DNA of 64,000 nucleotides, taken from JAJZRJ01 sp040757055. GTDB taxonomy: Bacteria > Desulfobacterota > Desulfobulbia > Desulfobulbales > Desulfurivibrionaceae. The notes below the pieces were generated by a model. It searched no databases. It was not told where the DNA came from and was given only the letters and a program-made list of their open reading frames with translations. The position numbers and the translations under genes were made by a program. Below are positions 41,385 through 51,705 of this stretch, piece by piece (position 1 is the first letter of the stretch; each line of letters begins with the position of its first letter). The DNA lies in assembly GCA_040757055.1 (NCBI GenBank), contig JBFLXY010000004.1, positions 160,821-224,820 of the forward strand. Reading direction: 5' to 3'.

Positions 41385-42149
41385 ATGAAGGTAAAACGCA
41401 AGATCATCGAAATCGACGAGGCGCTCTGCAACGGCTGCGGCCAGTGCGTGCCCGACTGCGCCGAAGGGGCGCTCCAGATCGTGAACGGCAAGGCGAAATT
41501 GATCGCCGAGAAATACTGCGACGGCCTGGGCGCCTGCCTGGGCGGCTGCCCCACCGGCGCGTTGCGCATTATCGAACGGGTGGCGGAAGACTTCGACGAA
41601 GAGGCGGTGGAGGAACTGCTGCGCCAGAAGGAGGAAAAGGCGGAAGAGGCCCCGGCCATGGCCTGCGGCTGCCCCTCTTCGCGCATCCAGGTCTTCCAGC
41701 CGGCGCCCACGCCGTGCCAGGCGGCAAACCAGCCCAAGTCCATCGTGAGCCACGGCGAGGCCGCCTCGGCGCTCACCCACTGGCCGGTGCAGATCCGCCT
41801 GGTGCCGCCCACGGCGCCGTTCCTCAAAAACGCCGATCTTCTGGTGGCGGCGGACTGCACCCCGCTGGCCTACGCCCATTTCCACCGCGACCTTTTGGCC
41901 GGCAGGGTGGTGATGATGGGCTGCCCCAAATTCGACGAGACCGAAAGCTACGTGCAGAAGTTCGCCGAGATATTCGCAACCGCCCAGATCCGGAGCGTCA
42001 CCGTGGCGATCATGGAGGTGCCCTGCTGCGCCAACATGCGGGCCATCATCCGCCAGGCCATGGAACTGGCCGGCCGCGAAATTCCGGTGACCGAGATCGT
42101 CATCAGCGCCCGCGGCGAAATCCTCCGCCAGGGTGCCTTGGCCGCCTGA
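41385..42149 (+). CDS. 2x[4Fe-4S] ferredoxin with C-terminal cysteine-containing domain
   Basis: 254 aa. Residues ~10-70 contain two ferredoxin motifs (CNGCGQCVPDCAEGAL and CDGLGACLGGCPTGAL). The remainder has AMACGCPSSRIQ, LVAADCTPLAYAHFH, MMGCPKFDETESY and VAIMEVPCCANM, a domain seen C-terminal in ferredoxins next to hcp in sulfate reducers. It could supply electrons to Hcp. Operon: 24 bp after the HD gene, followed by a terminator. Confidence 0.9.
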   Translation: MKVKRKIIEIDEALCNGCGQCVPDCAEGALQIVNGKAKLIAEKYCDGLGACLGGCPTGALRIIERVAEDFDEEAVEELLRQKEEKAEEAPAMACGCPSSRIQVFQPAPTPCQAANQPKSIVSHGEAASALTHWPVQIRLVPPTAPFLKNADLLVAADCTPLAYAHFHRDLLAGRVVMMGCPKFDETESYVQKFAEIFATAQIRSVTVAIMEVPCCANMRAIIRQAMELAGREIPVTEIVISARGEILRQGALAA

Positions 42150-42173
42150 AAACCGCCCTCCCTCTCTCCTCAC

Positions 42174-42226
42174 GGCAAAGTGGGACGCGCCTTGTCGGCC
42201 GCCTCCCACTTTGCCCTTTTGTTTTC
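42174..42226 (+). terminator. Terminator of the hcp operon
   Basis: GGCAAAGTGGGA (42174-42185) pairs with TCCCACTTTGCC (42204-42215), followed by CTTTTGTTTT. The 12-bp arms are perfect. Confidence 0.85.
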
Positions 42227-42325
42227 CGGCAAAAGGGGGTAAATAATCGGACCAGCCTTGGGCGCAAGGCATTACCACAGCGTGACAGCGCCCCAAAGAA
42301 CAAACTCCGCCGCAAGGAGCCGTGC

Positions 42326-42823
42326 ATGGACCAGAACATCCGCCGCCGTTCCCTCATCGCCCTCTTTCTGCTGGCCGTGACCCTGCTGGCCGGCACCGCC
42401 GTGGCCGCCACCCCCATGCCGCGCTTTGTGCTGCCCTCGGTCACCGACGGCAGGGCCCTCGACAGCAACACCCTCAAGGGCAAGGTGCTGCTCATCAACT
42501 TCTGGGCCACCTGGTGCCCGCCCTGCCGCAAGGAGATCCCCTCCCTGATCGAACTCCAGAACAAGTACGGCGCCAAGGGCTTCTCCGTCATCGGCATCTC
42601 CACCGATCAGGGCGGCTCCTCGCTGGTGGCCAAGTTCGCCCAGAAGATGAACATCAACTATCCGGTGGTTCTCTCCGACAGCGACACGCCGCGCAACTTC
42701 GGCAACATCCTCGGCATTCCCACCACCTTTCTCGTGGACCGGAGCGGCAATGTCCGCAAACGCTACGACGGCTATGTGGATCACGAAACCCTGGAGCGGG
42801 ACCTGCTGCAGATCATGAAATGA
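42326..42823 (+). CDS. TlpA/ResA-like periplasmic thioredoxin
   Basis: 165 aa from the ATG at 42326 (RBS AAGGAG). Signal peptide or anchor through VAA at ~28, then TlpA-like MPRFVLPSVTDGRALDSNTLKGKVLLINFWATWCPPCRKEIPSLIELQNKYGAKGFSVIGISTD, with the CPPC redox pair and later GNILGIPTTFLVDRSGNVRKRYDG (cis-Pro loop). It would reduce disulfides or apocytochrome c in the periplasm. It is separate from the hcp operon by the terminator. Confidence 0.92.
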   Translation: MDQNIRRRSLIALFLLAVTLLAGTAVAATPMPRFVLPSVTDGRALDSNTLKGKVLLINFWATWCPPCRKEIPSLIELQNKYGAKGFSVIGISTDQGGSSLVAKFAQKMNINYPVVLSDSDTPRNFGNILGIPTTFLVDRSGNVRKRYDGYVDHETLERDLLQIMK

Positions 42824-42863
42824 CGCCACCTTGCCCCACCACCTGACACTCTCTTTTTTCATA

Positions 42864-42891
42864 TTGACAACTCAGGAGGATTGCGTAATAA
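42864..42891 (+). promoter_or_regulatory. Strong sigma-70 promoter for the small secreted protein gene
   Basis: TTGACA (42864-42869), 16 bp, TAATAA (42886-42891). Both hexamers are close to consensus, about 80 bp before the ATG at 42971. Confidence 0.75.
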
Positions 42892-42970
42892 CAACCGCAA
42901 GATTCGCGGCATTGACGGTGAATGGTTCACCTGACAGTACCCATCAAATTGTTCGTAAGGAGAGAAGGCA

Positions 42971-43222
42971 ATGAGCAAGAAGATCGTATCCCTGGCCCTG
43001 GCTTTGGCTTTTGTTGCCACCACCGCAGTTGCTTCCTTTGCTGCCGACTGCGCCGGCACCGTAACCGCCGTTGCCGGCGATTCCGTCACCGTCAAGTGCG
43101 CTGACGGCACCGAGACCAAGGCCACCGGCGCTGCCAAGGTTGGCGACAAGGTCACCGTGAAGGGCGGCAAGATCGAGGCCGCTGCTGCCAAGCCGGCCAA
43201 GAAGAAGATCGAAGGTTGCTAA
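42971..43222 (+). CDS. Small secreted beta-rich protein of unknown function
   Basis: 83 aa. Signal peptide MSKKIVSLALALAFVATTAVASFA, then a ~58-aa mature protein DCAGTVTAVAGDSVTVKCADGTETKATGAAKVGDKVTVKGGKIEAAAAKPAKKKIEGC. The alternating V-T-V pattern suggests a small OB- or SH3-like barrel; cysteines are at the start, middle and last residue. It is monocistronic with a near-consensus promoter and a very strong terminator, implying abundant expression. I recall similar small proteins annotated near selenite/tellurite genes, but cannot support that function here. Confidence 0.75.
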   Translation: MSKKIVSLALALAFVATTAVASFAADCAGTVTAVAGDSVTVKCADGTETKATGAAKVGDKVTVKGGKIEAAAAKPAKKKIEGC

Positions 43223-43250
43223 TCTCCTTCGACTCCGCTGCTGACTGCAG

Positions 43251-43287
43251 AGAACCGCCCGGCAGCCGCCGGGCGGTTCTTTTTTTG
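43251..43287 (+). terminator. Strong rho-independent terminator
   Basis: Perfect 13-bp arms AGAACCGCCCGGC (43251-43263) and GCCGGGCGGTTCT (43268-43280), loop AGCC, followed by seven Ts. Confidence 0.95.
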
Positions 43288-43364
43288 TCCAGGGGCCTGC
43301 GGCGGCCGGCGCCCGATGGCCTGCCCCCCGACCGGCACCCGGCTTCCCACCCACGACCGACGCC

Positions 43365-44177
43365 ATGAGTCTCCTCCACGCCATCCTGCTGGGCCTGATC
43401 CAGGGCGCCACCGAGTTTCTGCCCATTTCCAGTTCCGGCCACCTGGCCCTGGCCCATTACTTTTTCGGCGTCACCGAGGCTGGCCTCGCCTTCGACGTGG
43501 GTCTCCACCTGGGAACCCTGGTCGCCATCGTGGTCTATTTCCGCGACGACCTGCTCACCATGGCCGCCGCCCTGCTCCCGCCAAACCGCCAGAACGGCGG
43601 GCACCGCCACCACCGCCGTCTCTTCTGGTTCCTGGCGGCGGCCACCATCCCCGGCGTCATCGCCGGCCTGCTGCTGGAAGAAGCGGCGGAAACCAGCCTG
43701 CGCCACCCGGCCATGGTGGCGGCAACCCTTTCGGCGGCCGGCCTGCTGCTGCTCATCGCCGACCGCAACGGCGGCCGCAGTCGCTCCTTCGACACCCTCA
43801 CCCTGAAGGATGCGCTCATCATCGGCTGTTCCCAGGCCCTAGCCATCGTGCCGGGTGTTTCCCGCAGCGGCATCACCATCACCGCCGGCCTCTTCCGCCA
43901 CCTGGACCGCCAGGCCGCGGTGCGCTTCTCCTTTCTTCTTTCCGCGCCGATCATCTTCGGCGCCGGGATCTACAAAATTCCGGAGATTGTCACCAACGGC
44001 CTGCTCACCGACCACCTTGCCGCCTATGTGGCCGGCTTCGCCGCCGCCGCTTTCTCCGGCTACCTTTTCATCGCCTTTCTCATGCGCTTTGTCAGGGCGC
44101 GCTCCTTTGCCATCTTTGCCTATTACCGCTTCGGCCTGAGCGCGGTGGTGCTGCTCGCCCTGCTGCTCACGGCCTAG
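43365..44177 (+). CDS. uppP: Undecaprenyl-diphosphatase
   Basis: 270 aa, multi-pass. Both BacA/UppP signature regions are present: LGLIQGATEFLPISSSGHLAL with its Glu and Ser cluster (residues ~9-28) and IVPGVSRSGITITAGLFRHLDRQAAVRFSFLLSAPII. It recycles the lipid carrier for peptidoglycan and polysaccharide export and gives bacitracin tolerance when abundant. The next gene starts 22 bp later. Confidence 0.96.
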   Translation: MSLLHAILLGLIQGATEFLPISSSGHLALAHYFFGVTEAGLAFDVGLHLGTLVAIVVYFRDDLLTMAAALLPPNRQNGGHRHHRRLFWFLAAATIPGVIAGLLLEEAAETSLRHPAMVAATLSAAGLLLLIADRNGGRSRSFDTLTLKDALIIGCSQALAIVPGVSRSGITITAGLFRHLDRQAAVRFSFLLSAPIIFGAGIYKIPEIVTNGLLTDHLAAYVAGFAAAAFSGYLFIAFLMRFVRARSFAIFAYYRFGLSAVVLLALLLTA

Positions 44178-44198
44178 CCCCTGTTTCGAGGTGTGCCC

Positions 44199-44897
44199 AT
44201 GGACCCCACCACCCTGCCGGAAAAACAGTTCGCGCTCTACCGGGAAATCCTCAAGCGCTACAAGGTCTCTTTCTCGCCGCTCACGGTCCGCGACCACCAT
44301 CTGGAGATCCTGCAGGTGGACGATCTGGAACCGCTGCTGGCCGGCAAGGACCCCTTCAAAGACGTGGAAAGCTTTCCCTTCTGGGTCAAATTGTGGGAGG
44401 CCTCGCTGGCCCTGGCCGACCTGATGGCCTCCCTCCCCCCCAAGCCCGGCCAGACCCTGCTCGAACTGGGCGCCGGCCTCGGCGCCCCGGGGCTCGCCGC
44501 CGCCGCCGCCGGCTATGAGGTGACCCTGAGCGACTACGAGCAGTACATCCTCAACTTCCAGAAGGTCAACGCGGCGGCAAGCAGTGTGGAAGGCCGCGTC
44601 CGCCACGTCCTCCTCGACTGGCTTGCGCCGCCCAAGGAGCTGCCGCAGTTCGACACCATCATCGGGGCGGAAATCCTCTTCCGCGAGACCTTCTTCGAGC
44701 CCCTCATCACCATCTTCCGCCAGTACCTCAAGCCCGGCGGGGTCATCTACCTGGCCCACGACGTGCGGCGCAAAAGCCTGCCCACCTTCCTGGTCCAGGC
44801 GGAAAAACACTTCGTGGTGGCGGTGAGCAAGCGCACCCTGCGCACCGAAGACAAGGAACTCACCATCATCATCAACCGCCTCACCCCCCGGACTTAG
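44199..44897 (+). CDS. Class I SAM-dependent methyltransferase, METTL-like
   Basis: 232 aa from the ATG at 44199 (RBS GAGGTG; a GTG lies two codons upstream). N-terminal FALYREILKRYKVSFSPLTVRDHHLEILQVDDLEPLLAGKDPF and FPFWVKLWEASLALADLM precede the SAM loop LLELGAGLGAPGLAAAAAGYEVTLSDY, then FDTIIGAEILFRETFFEPLITIFRQYLKPGGVIYLAHD. The layout is that of the methyltransferase 16 (METTL21-like) group that modifies proteins. Substrate unknown. Confidence 0.82.
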   Translation: MDPTTLPEKQFALYREILKRYKVSFSPLTVRDHHLEILQVDDLEPLLAGKDPFKDVESFPFWVKLWEASLALADLMASLPPKPGQTLLELGAGLGAPGLAAAAAGYEVTLSDYEQYILNFQKVNAAASSVEGRVRHVLLDWLAPPKELPQFDTIIGAEILFRETFFEPLITIFRQYLKPGGVIYLAHDVRRKSLPTFLVQAEKHFVVAVSKRTLRTEDKELTIIINRLTPRT

Positions 44898-44907
44898 GGA
44901 GGCGCCC

Positions 44908-45723
44908 ATGCGCTACGACGAAATCGACTGGAACGGACTCTGGCAGGAGGCGCGGCGCGCCAAGTCCTGGAAAAAAAAGGGCCGGAGCGACTGGGATCAG
45001 CGGGCCGCAGGATTCGCCGCCCGCAACATCGACTCGCCTTACGTCAGCCAGTTCCTCGCCAGGGTTCCGCTGGAACGGAAATGGAGCGTGCTGGACGTGG
45101 GGTGCGGCCCCGGCACCCTCTCTCTTCCCCTGGCCCGGGAAGTGCGGCGGGTGACGGCCCTCGATTTCTCCGCCGCCATGCTGGAGGAATTGCGCCAGCG
45201 GGCGGCGGCCATGGGGGTCGAAAACCTCACCGCCATCCAGGCCGCCTGGGAGGACGACTGGGAGGCGCTGCATATCTCCCCCCACGACGTGGCCATTGCC
45301 TCGCGCTCGCTCGCGGTGGACGACCTCGCAGGGGCGCTCACCAAGCTCGACTGCTGGGCCACCAGGGCGGTCTTTGTCACCGACCGGGTCGGCGCCGGCC
45401 CCTTTGATCCCGATCTCTTCGCCGCCATCGGCCGCCCCTTCACCCCGGGGCCGGACTACATCTACACCGTGAATCTCCTCTACACCATGGGCATCCACGC
45501 CCATGTGGACTTCATCACCCTCAGTTCCACCCGGCGCTATGCCTCGCCGGAAGAGGCGGTCCAGTCCCACGCCTGGATGGTGGACGACCTCTCCCCGGCG
45601 GAAACGGAACGGCTCGCCGAATATGTGGAACGACGGCTGCGCCGCGCACCGGATGGCTCCTGGGAACTCCGGCGCCGGGTGCCGCCCCGCTGGGCGCTCA
45701 TCTGGTGGCGGAAGGAAGAGTGA
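44908..45723 (+). CDS. Class I SAM-dependent methyltransferase
   Basis: 271 aa. It begins MRYDEIDWNGLWQEARRAKSWKKKGRSDWDQRAAGFA, with the SAM motif VLDVGCGPGTLSLPLAREVRRVTALDFSAAMLEELRQRAA. Proteins with this opening are widespread in Desulfobacterota, often beside radical-SAM or metal-transport genes; the substrate is unknown. It ends with a predicted basic tail (RRRVPPRWALIWWRKEE). The gene is 10 bp after the METTL-like one, so they form a pair. Confidence 0.85.
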   Translation: MRYDEIDWNGLWQEARRAKSWKKKGRSDWDQRAAGFAARNIDSPYVSQFLARVPLERKWSVLDVGCGPGTLSLPLAREVRRVTALDFSAAMLEELRQRAAAMGVENLTAIQAAWEDDWEALHISPHDVAIASRSLAVDDLAGALTKLDCWATRAVFVTDRVGAGPFDPDLFAAIGRPFTPGPDYIYTVNLLYTMGIHAHVDFITLSSTRRYASPEEAVQSHAWMVDDLSPAETERLAEYVERRLRRAPDGSWELRRRVPPRWALIWWRKEE

Positions 45724-45760
45724 CCGCCGCCGGCAGAGGCATCAACAGGAAGGGGTGCAT

Positions 45761-45789
45761 TTGCAAAGAGGGCTGCCGCCATTTATAAT
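45761..45789 (+). promoter_or_regulatory. Sigma-70 promoter for trkA
   Basis: TTGCAA (45761-45766), 17 bp, TATAAT (45784-45789), with the start expected near 45796, about 20 bp before trkA. Confidence 0.8.
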
Positions 45790-45816
45790 GGGTTCCTTTT
45801 CGGGGAGGAAACGCCG

Positions 45817-47169
45817 TTGCGCATCATGATCGTCGGGGCCGGCATGGTCGGCCAGCATCTCAGCGAAAAACTGTCGGTCGAAGGGCAGGAGGTGGTGCTC
45901 GTCGACCAGGATGAAAAAAAGCTGCGCCGCCTGGAACGGGAACTCAACGTCCTGCCGGTCTGCGGCAGCGGCGCCTCGGCCCGGGTGCTGGAAGAGGGGG
46001 GCATCGACCGCACCGACCTCTTCATCGCGGTCACCGACAGCGACGAGGTCAACCTCATCGCCTGCATCATCTCCAGGCAATACAACGTCAAAACCCGCAT
46101 CGCCCGGGTGCGCAACGAGGATTTTTACTCCCAGGGCACCCCCCAGGCGGAAAAGGCGCTGGGCATCGACCTGCTCATCAGCCCGGACCTCGCCATGGCC
46201 GAAGAAATCATGCGGCTCACCACCATGTCCCAGGCCGTCGAGGTGGCGGAATTCGGCCACGGCCAAGTGGATATCCTGGGGTATGTGGCCCAGGAAGGCC
46301 ACCCCTGCGTCGGTTCTTCCCTGGCAGACCTCAAGGCGCTCCAGGGACTTTACGACTTTGTCGCCGTCGCCATCACCCGCAACGGCGCCACCATCATCCC
46401 CCGCGGCTCCGATGTGATCCAGGCGGGCGACCGGCTCTACTTGGTGCTGCGCAAAAAGGACATCCCGGCGGTGGAGCAGCTCCTGTTCAACACCACCAGC
46501 CAGCTGCCCCAGCAGGTCTTCATCGTCGGCGGCGGCACCATCGGCTACCACGTCGCCCGCCAGATGGAGCAGATGAAAATCAGCACCCGGCTGGTGGACC
46601 AGGATCCCTCCACCTGCGAATTCCTCTCCGAACACCTGGAAGAGACGGTGGTGCTCAACTGCGACGGCCTGGAGGCCCAGGACCTGCTCGACGAGGGCAT
46701 CGATCAGGCCGATCTGGTGGTGGCGGTGACCAGCAGCGACACCACCAACATCCTTTCCAGCCTGCTGGCCAAGCACCATGGCGCCAGGAAATGCATCACC
46801 CTCATCTCCAACCCCGCCTTCACCCCCATGCTGGGCAAGCTCGGCATCGACGTGCCCCTGAGCCCGCGGCAGGTGGCGGCCAACATGATCCTCCGCTTCG
46901 TGCGCGGCGGCGGCAAGGTCGTCAGCATCGCCACCCTGCTCGGCAGCGAGGCGGAGGTCATCGAACTCAAGGTGCCGGACCGCGACCAGTTCGTCGATCT
47001 CCCCCTGCGCCATCTCGATTTTCCCGCCGGCGCCCTTGTCGGCGCCGTCATGCGCGATGGCCAGGTCATCATCCCTTCGGGCAAGACCAGGCTCCAGCCC
47101 GACGACAATCTGGTGATCTTCTTCACCAAGGATGCGGTCCAGGCCGTGGAAAGCCTGTTCGAAAAATAA
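45817..47169 (+). CDS. trkA: Trk potassium uptake regulatory subunit TrkA
   Basis: 450 aa. The start is TTG at 45817: GGGGAGG lies eight bases upstream and the family's first beta strand (MRIMIVGAGMVGQHL) begins directly there. Two RCK (Rossmann NAD-binding plus TrkA-C) repeats: MIVGAGMVGQHLSEKLSVEGQEVVLVDQD at the N-terminus and VFIVGGGTIGYHVARQMEQMKISTRLVDQD in the second half. It gates the TrkH pore in response to nucleotides. trkH follows after 28 bp. Confidence 0.96.
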   Translation: MRIMIVGAGMVGQHLSEKLSVEGQEVVLVDQDEKKLRRLERELNVLPVCGSGASARVLEEGGIDRTDLFIAVTDSDEVNLIACIISRQYNVKTRIARVRNEDFYSQGTPQAEKALGIDLLISPDLAMAEEIMRLTTMSQAVEVAEFGHGQVDILGYVAQEGHPCVGSSLADLKALQGLYDFVAVAITRNGATIIPRGSDVIQAGDRLYLVLRKKDIPAVEQLLFNTTSQLPQQVFIVGGGTIGYHVARQMEQMKISTRLVDQDPSTCEFLSEHLEETVVLNCDGLEAQDLLDEGIDQADLVVAVTSSDTTNILSSLLAKHHGARKCITLISNPAFTPMLGKLGIDVPLSPRQVAANMILRFVRGGGKVVSIATLLGSEAEVIELKVPDRDQFVDLPLRHLDFPAGALVGAVMRDGQVIIPSGKTRLQPDDNLVIFFTKDAVQAVESLFEK

Positions 47170-47197
47170 TTCGCGGATCGCCCCTCAAGGAACCCTC

Positions 47198-48696
<1,499 letters not shown>

Positions 48697-48700
<4 letters not shown>

Positions 48701-50577
48701 GCCATCGGCCCGAGTCCTACGACGTCATCGTCATCGGCGCGGGACACGCCGGCTGCGAAGCGGCCCTGGCATGCGCCCGCATGGGCTGCCGCACCGCGGT
48801 GCTGGTGATGAACGCCGACTCCATCGGCGCCATGAGCTGCAACCCTGCCATCGGCGGGCTGGCCAAGGGCCATCTGGTGAAAGAAATCGATGCCCTGGGC
48901 GGCGAGATGGCGAAAAACATCGACGCCACCGCCATCCAGTTCCGGCGCCTCAACACCAGCAAGGGGCCGGCGGTATGGTCCTCCCGGGCCCAGGCCGACC
49001 GCCTGCTCTACCGGCTGCGGATGAAATCGGTGCTGGAGCAGCAGCAGAATCTCGACATCCGCCAGGGGGTGGCCGACCGGCTCATTATTAAAAAAGGCCG
49101 GGTGGCCGGGGTGGTGACCTCCCTCGATGAGGAACTCACCAGCCAAACCGTGGTGATCGCCACCGGCACCTTTCTGAACGGCCTCATCCACATCGGCCTC
49201 AAGAGCTTCCCCGCAGGCCGCATGGGCGACGCACCGTCACTGAAACTCCCGGAACACCTCCGCGAGCTTGGCTTTGCCATGGGCCGCTTGAAGACCGGCA
49301 CCACCCCCCGTCTCGACGGCACCACCATCGATTACGGTGCGCTTGAAGCGCAGCCGAGCGACACCCCGCCCCACCTCTTCTCCTTTGCCAACGTGGGCAG
49401 CGCGCCGCCCCTGCCCCAGCGGGCCTGCCACATCACCTACACCAACGCCGAGACCCATGCCATCATCCGGGCTGGCACCGACCGCTCGCCCATGTTCACC
49501 GGGATCATCGAGGGGGTGGGCGCCCGCTACTGTCCCTCCATCGAAGACAAGATCATGCGCTTCCCGGACAAGGAACGCCACCAGATCTTCCTCGAACCCG
49601 AGGGGCTCGACACGGTGGAGGTCTACCCCAACGGCCTGCCCACCAGCCTGCCGGCGGATGTCCAGATCGCCATGCTCAGGAGCATCAGGGGGTTGGAAAA
49701 CGTCCGCGTCATCCGACCCGGCTATGCCATTGAATACGACTATATCGACCCGCTGGAACTGGCGCCGACGCTGGAGACCAAACGCATCCCCGGCCTCTTC
49801 CTCGCCGGCCAGATCAACGGCACCTCAGGCTACGAGGAGGCGGGCGCCCAGGGACTGATTGCCGGGATCAACGCCGTGCAGCATGTGCGCGGCGCGGAAC
49901 CGCTGGTGCTTGACCGCTCCCAGGCCTATACCGGCGTGCTCATCGATGATCTGGTCACCAAGGGCACCAAGGAGCCCTACCGCCTCTTCACCTCCCGGGC
50001 GGAATACCGGCTGCTGCTGCGGGAAGACAACGCCGATCTGCGGCTCACCGAGGTTGGCCGCAACCTCGGCCTGGTGGACGATGCCTCCTACAGCCGCTTC
50101 CGCGCCCGCCGCGAGGCCATCGCAAGGGGCCGCGAGACCCTGCGGCAGATCACCCTGAAGCCCTCGGCCGAGGTACATGAACAACTGGCAGCCCTGGGCA
50201 GCGCTCCCCTCAAGCAGACCATGAGCCTGGCCGAACTCCTGCGCCGGCCGGAACTGGACCTCGGTGGCCTGGCAACCCTCACCGACCATGATCTGACCAT
50301 GCCGGCGGAGGTTGCCCAGGAGGTGGAGTTGGAGGTGAAGTACGAGGGGTATATCAACCGCCAGGAGGAGCAGGTGGCCCGTTTCCGCAAGCTCGAAGCG
50401 GTGCGGCTGCCGGACGACATGACCTATGCCGGCCTGCCCGGCCTCTCCCGCGAGGTGGTGGAAAAACTCACCCGCATCCGGCCGCGCACCCTGGGCCAGG
50501 CCAGCCGCATCTCCGGCATCACGCCGGCCGCCATCGCGGTGCTGCAGGTCCACCTCAAAAAGGCGAACCTGCTTTAA
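48697..50577 (+). CDS. mnmG: tRNA uridine-5-carboxymethylaminomethyl modification enzyme
   Basis: 626 aa. The FAD-binding DVIVIGAGHAGCEAALACARMG is at the N-terminus; NPAIGGLAKGHLVKEIDALGG, FRRLNTSKGPAVWSSRAQ, TGTFLNGLIHIG, PSIEDKIMRFPDKERHQIFLEPEG, YAIEYDYIDPLEL and NGTSGYEEAGAQGLIAGINA are family blocks. It partners MnmE to modify wobble U34. No mnmE or rsmG is adjacent. The stop codon (50575-50577) lies at the left end of repeat copy 2. Confidence 0.98.
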
Positions 50578-50731
50578 CAGTCCGTTGAAAAAACCATCCC
50601 TTACTTTTTCAACTGTCGGTTGGCCAAAGGCGCTTTGGCCAACCTCGCGATTTTTTTGGCCCTTTCGGGCCGGCAAAAGTCGGTACCACGTCCCTGTGGT
50701 GCCAACAGCCCGTTTTTCAAGGGGCTGTTAA
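50575..50731. repeat. ~155-bp multi-hairpin repeat element, copy 2
   Basis: Ends TTAACAGTCCGTTG and CAAGGGGCTGTTAA as inverted repeats. Internal perfect stem GGTTGGCCAAAG/CTTTGGCCAACC (near 50618-50644), GGCCC/GGGCC, GGTACCAC/GTGGTGCC and a right-end AACAGCCC/GGGGCTGTT stem. It lies exactly between the convergent mnmG and pilD genes and contributes the TAA stop of each. Same element as at 9878-10035. Confidence 0.85.
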
Positions 50732-51510
50732 CGGCCCAGCACGAACCGGACAAAGAGGAGCAGGATCTCCCGCCGGAAGAAGAGGTAGAGGAGGCTGGCA
50801 ACGGCGAGAAAGGGACCGTAGGGGATCACGGTGCGGCCCCCCTGGCGCTGCCTGACCATGGCGCCGATGCCGACCACGGTGCCCAGAATCGAGCTGATGA
50901 AGACCACAAAGGGCAGGGCCTGCCACCCCTGGAAGGCGCCGATCATGGCAAGCAGCTTGATGTCGCCGCCGCCCATCCCCTCGCGTTTGGTGATCAGGTA
51001 ATAGACCCAGGCGATCAGGTAGAAGCTGCCGCCGCCGGCCAGGATGCCGATGGCCGCGTCCTGCCAGCCCGCAAGGGGGTTGACCAGGGAGAGGGCCAGG
51101 CCGATGACGATGCCGGGCAGGCTGATCACGTCGGGGATGATCTGGTGCTCGGCATCGATGAAGATGATGGCGAGCAGCGCCGCCGTATAGAGGAAATAAA
51201 TGCCGAAGGCCAGTGAAAGGCCGAATCGGCTGAAGAGGGCCAGGGAAAGGAGGGCCATGGCCAGTTCCACCGCCGGGTAGCGCCAGGAGATGGGCGCCTG
51301 GCAGGACCGGCAGCGCCGCCGCAGAAGGACGAAGCTGATGAGCGGGATGTTGTCGTACCAGCGGATCGCCGTGCGGCAGGCCGGGCAATGGGAGGCGGGA
51401 AAAACCACCGACCGCCCTTCCTGGGGCAGCCGCGCGACGACCACATTCAAAAAACTGCCGACCATGGCCCCCAGACCAAAGGCCACCGCCTGCCAGAACG
51501 ACTCACTCAT
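50728..51510 (-). CDS. pilD: Prepilin peptidase/N-methyltransferase
   Basis: 260 aa from the ATG at 51510; upstream codons in frame lack similarity. The cytosolic zinc loop has two CxxC pairs (HCPACRTAIRWYDNIPLISFVLLRRRCRSCQAPISWRYPAVELA), and the aspartyl protease motifs are FIDAEHQIIPDVISLPG and GGGDIKLLAMIGAF (G-x-G-D). It cleaves and methylates type IV prepilins or type II pseudopilins. No pilin genes are in the window. Confidence 0.95.
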   Translation of the reverse strand: MSESFWQAVAFGLGAMVGSFLNVVVARLPQEGRSVVFPASHCPACRTAIRWYDNIPLISFVLLRRRCRSCQAPISWRYPAVELAMALLSLALFSRFGLSLAFGIYFLYTAALLAIIFIDAEHQIIPDVISLPGIVIGLALSLVNPLAGWQDAAIGILAGGGSFYLIAWVYYLITKREGMGGGDIKLLAMIGAFQGWQALPFVVFISSILGTVVGIGAMVRQRQGGRTVIPYGPFLAVASLLYLFFRREILLLFVRFVLGR

Positions 51511-51568
51511 GCCTCCCCCTCCGGCCTTCGCCTTTTCCGGCCGCGATTGGCGAAACCACAGCATCATC

Positions 51569-51598
51569 TTGCATCTCCGTCCCTCTTCCTGCTATAGT
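51569..51598 (+). promoter_or_regulatory. Possible sigma-70 promoter for the CheW-like gene
   Basis: TTGCAT (51569-51574), 18 bp, TATAGT (51593-51598), in the 195-bp divergent region between pilD and the CheW-like gene. Confidence 0.5.
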
Positions 51599-51705
51599 AG
51601 CCGCCGAACCCGCAACGGGCTGCCCGCCATCATACCTGATTTGCGCGGCGCGCACCAACCCCCTGTTGCGAAAAGCAAAGCCGCCGCAGACTGGCCACAG
51701 GACCC

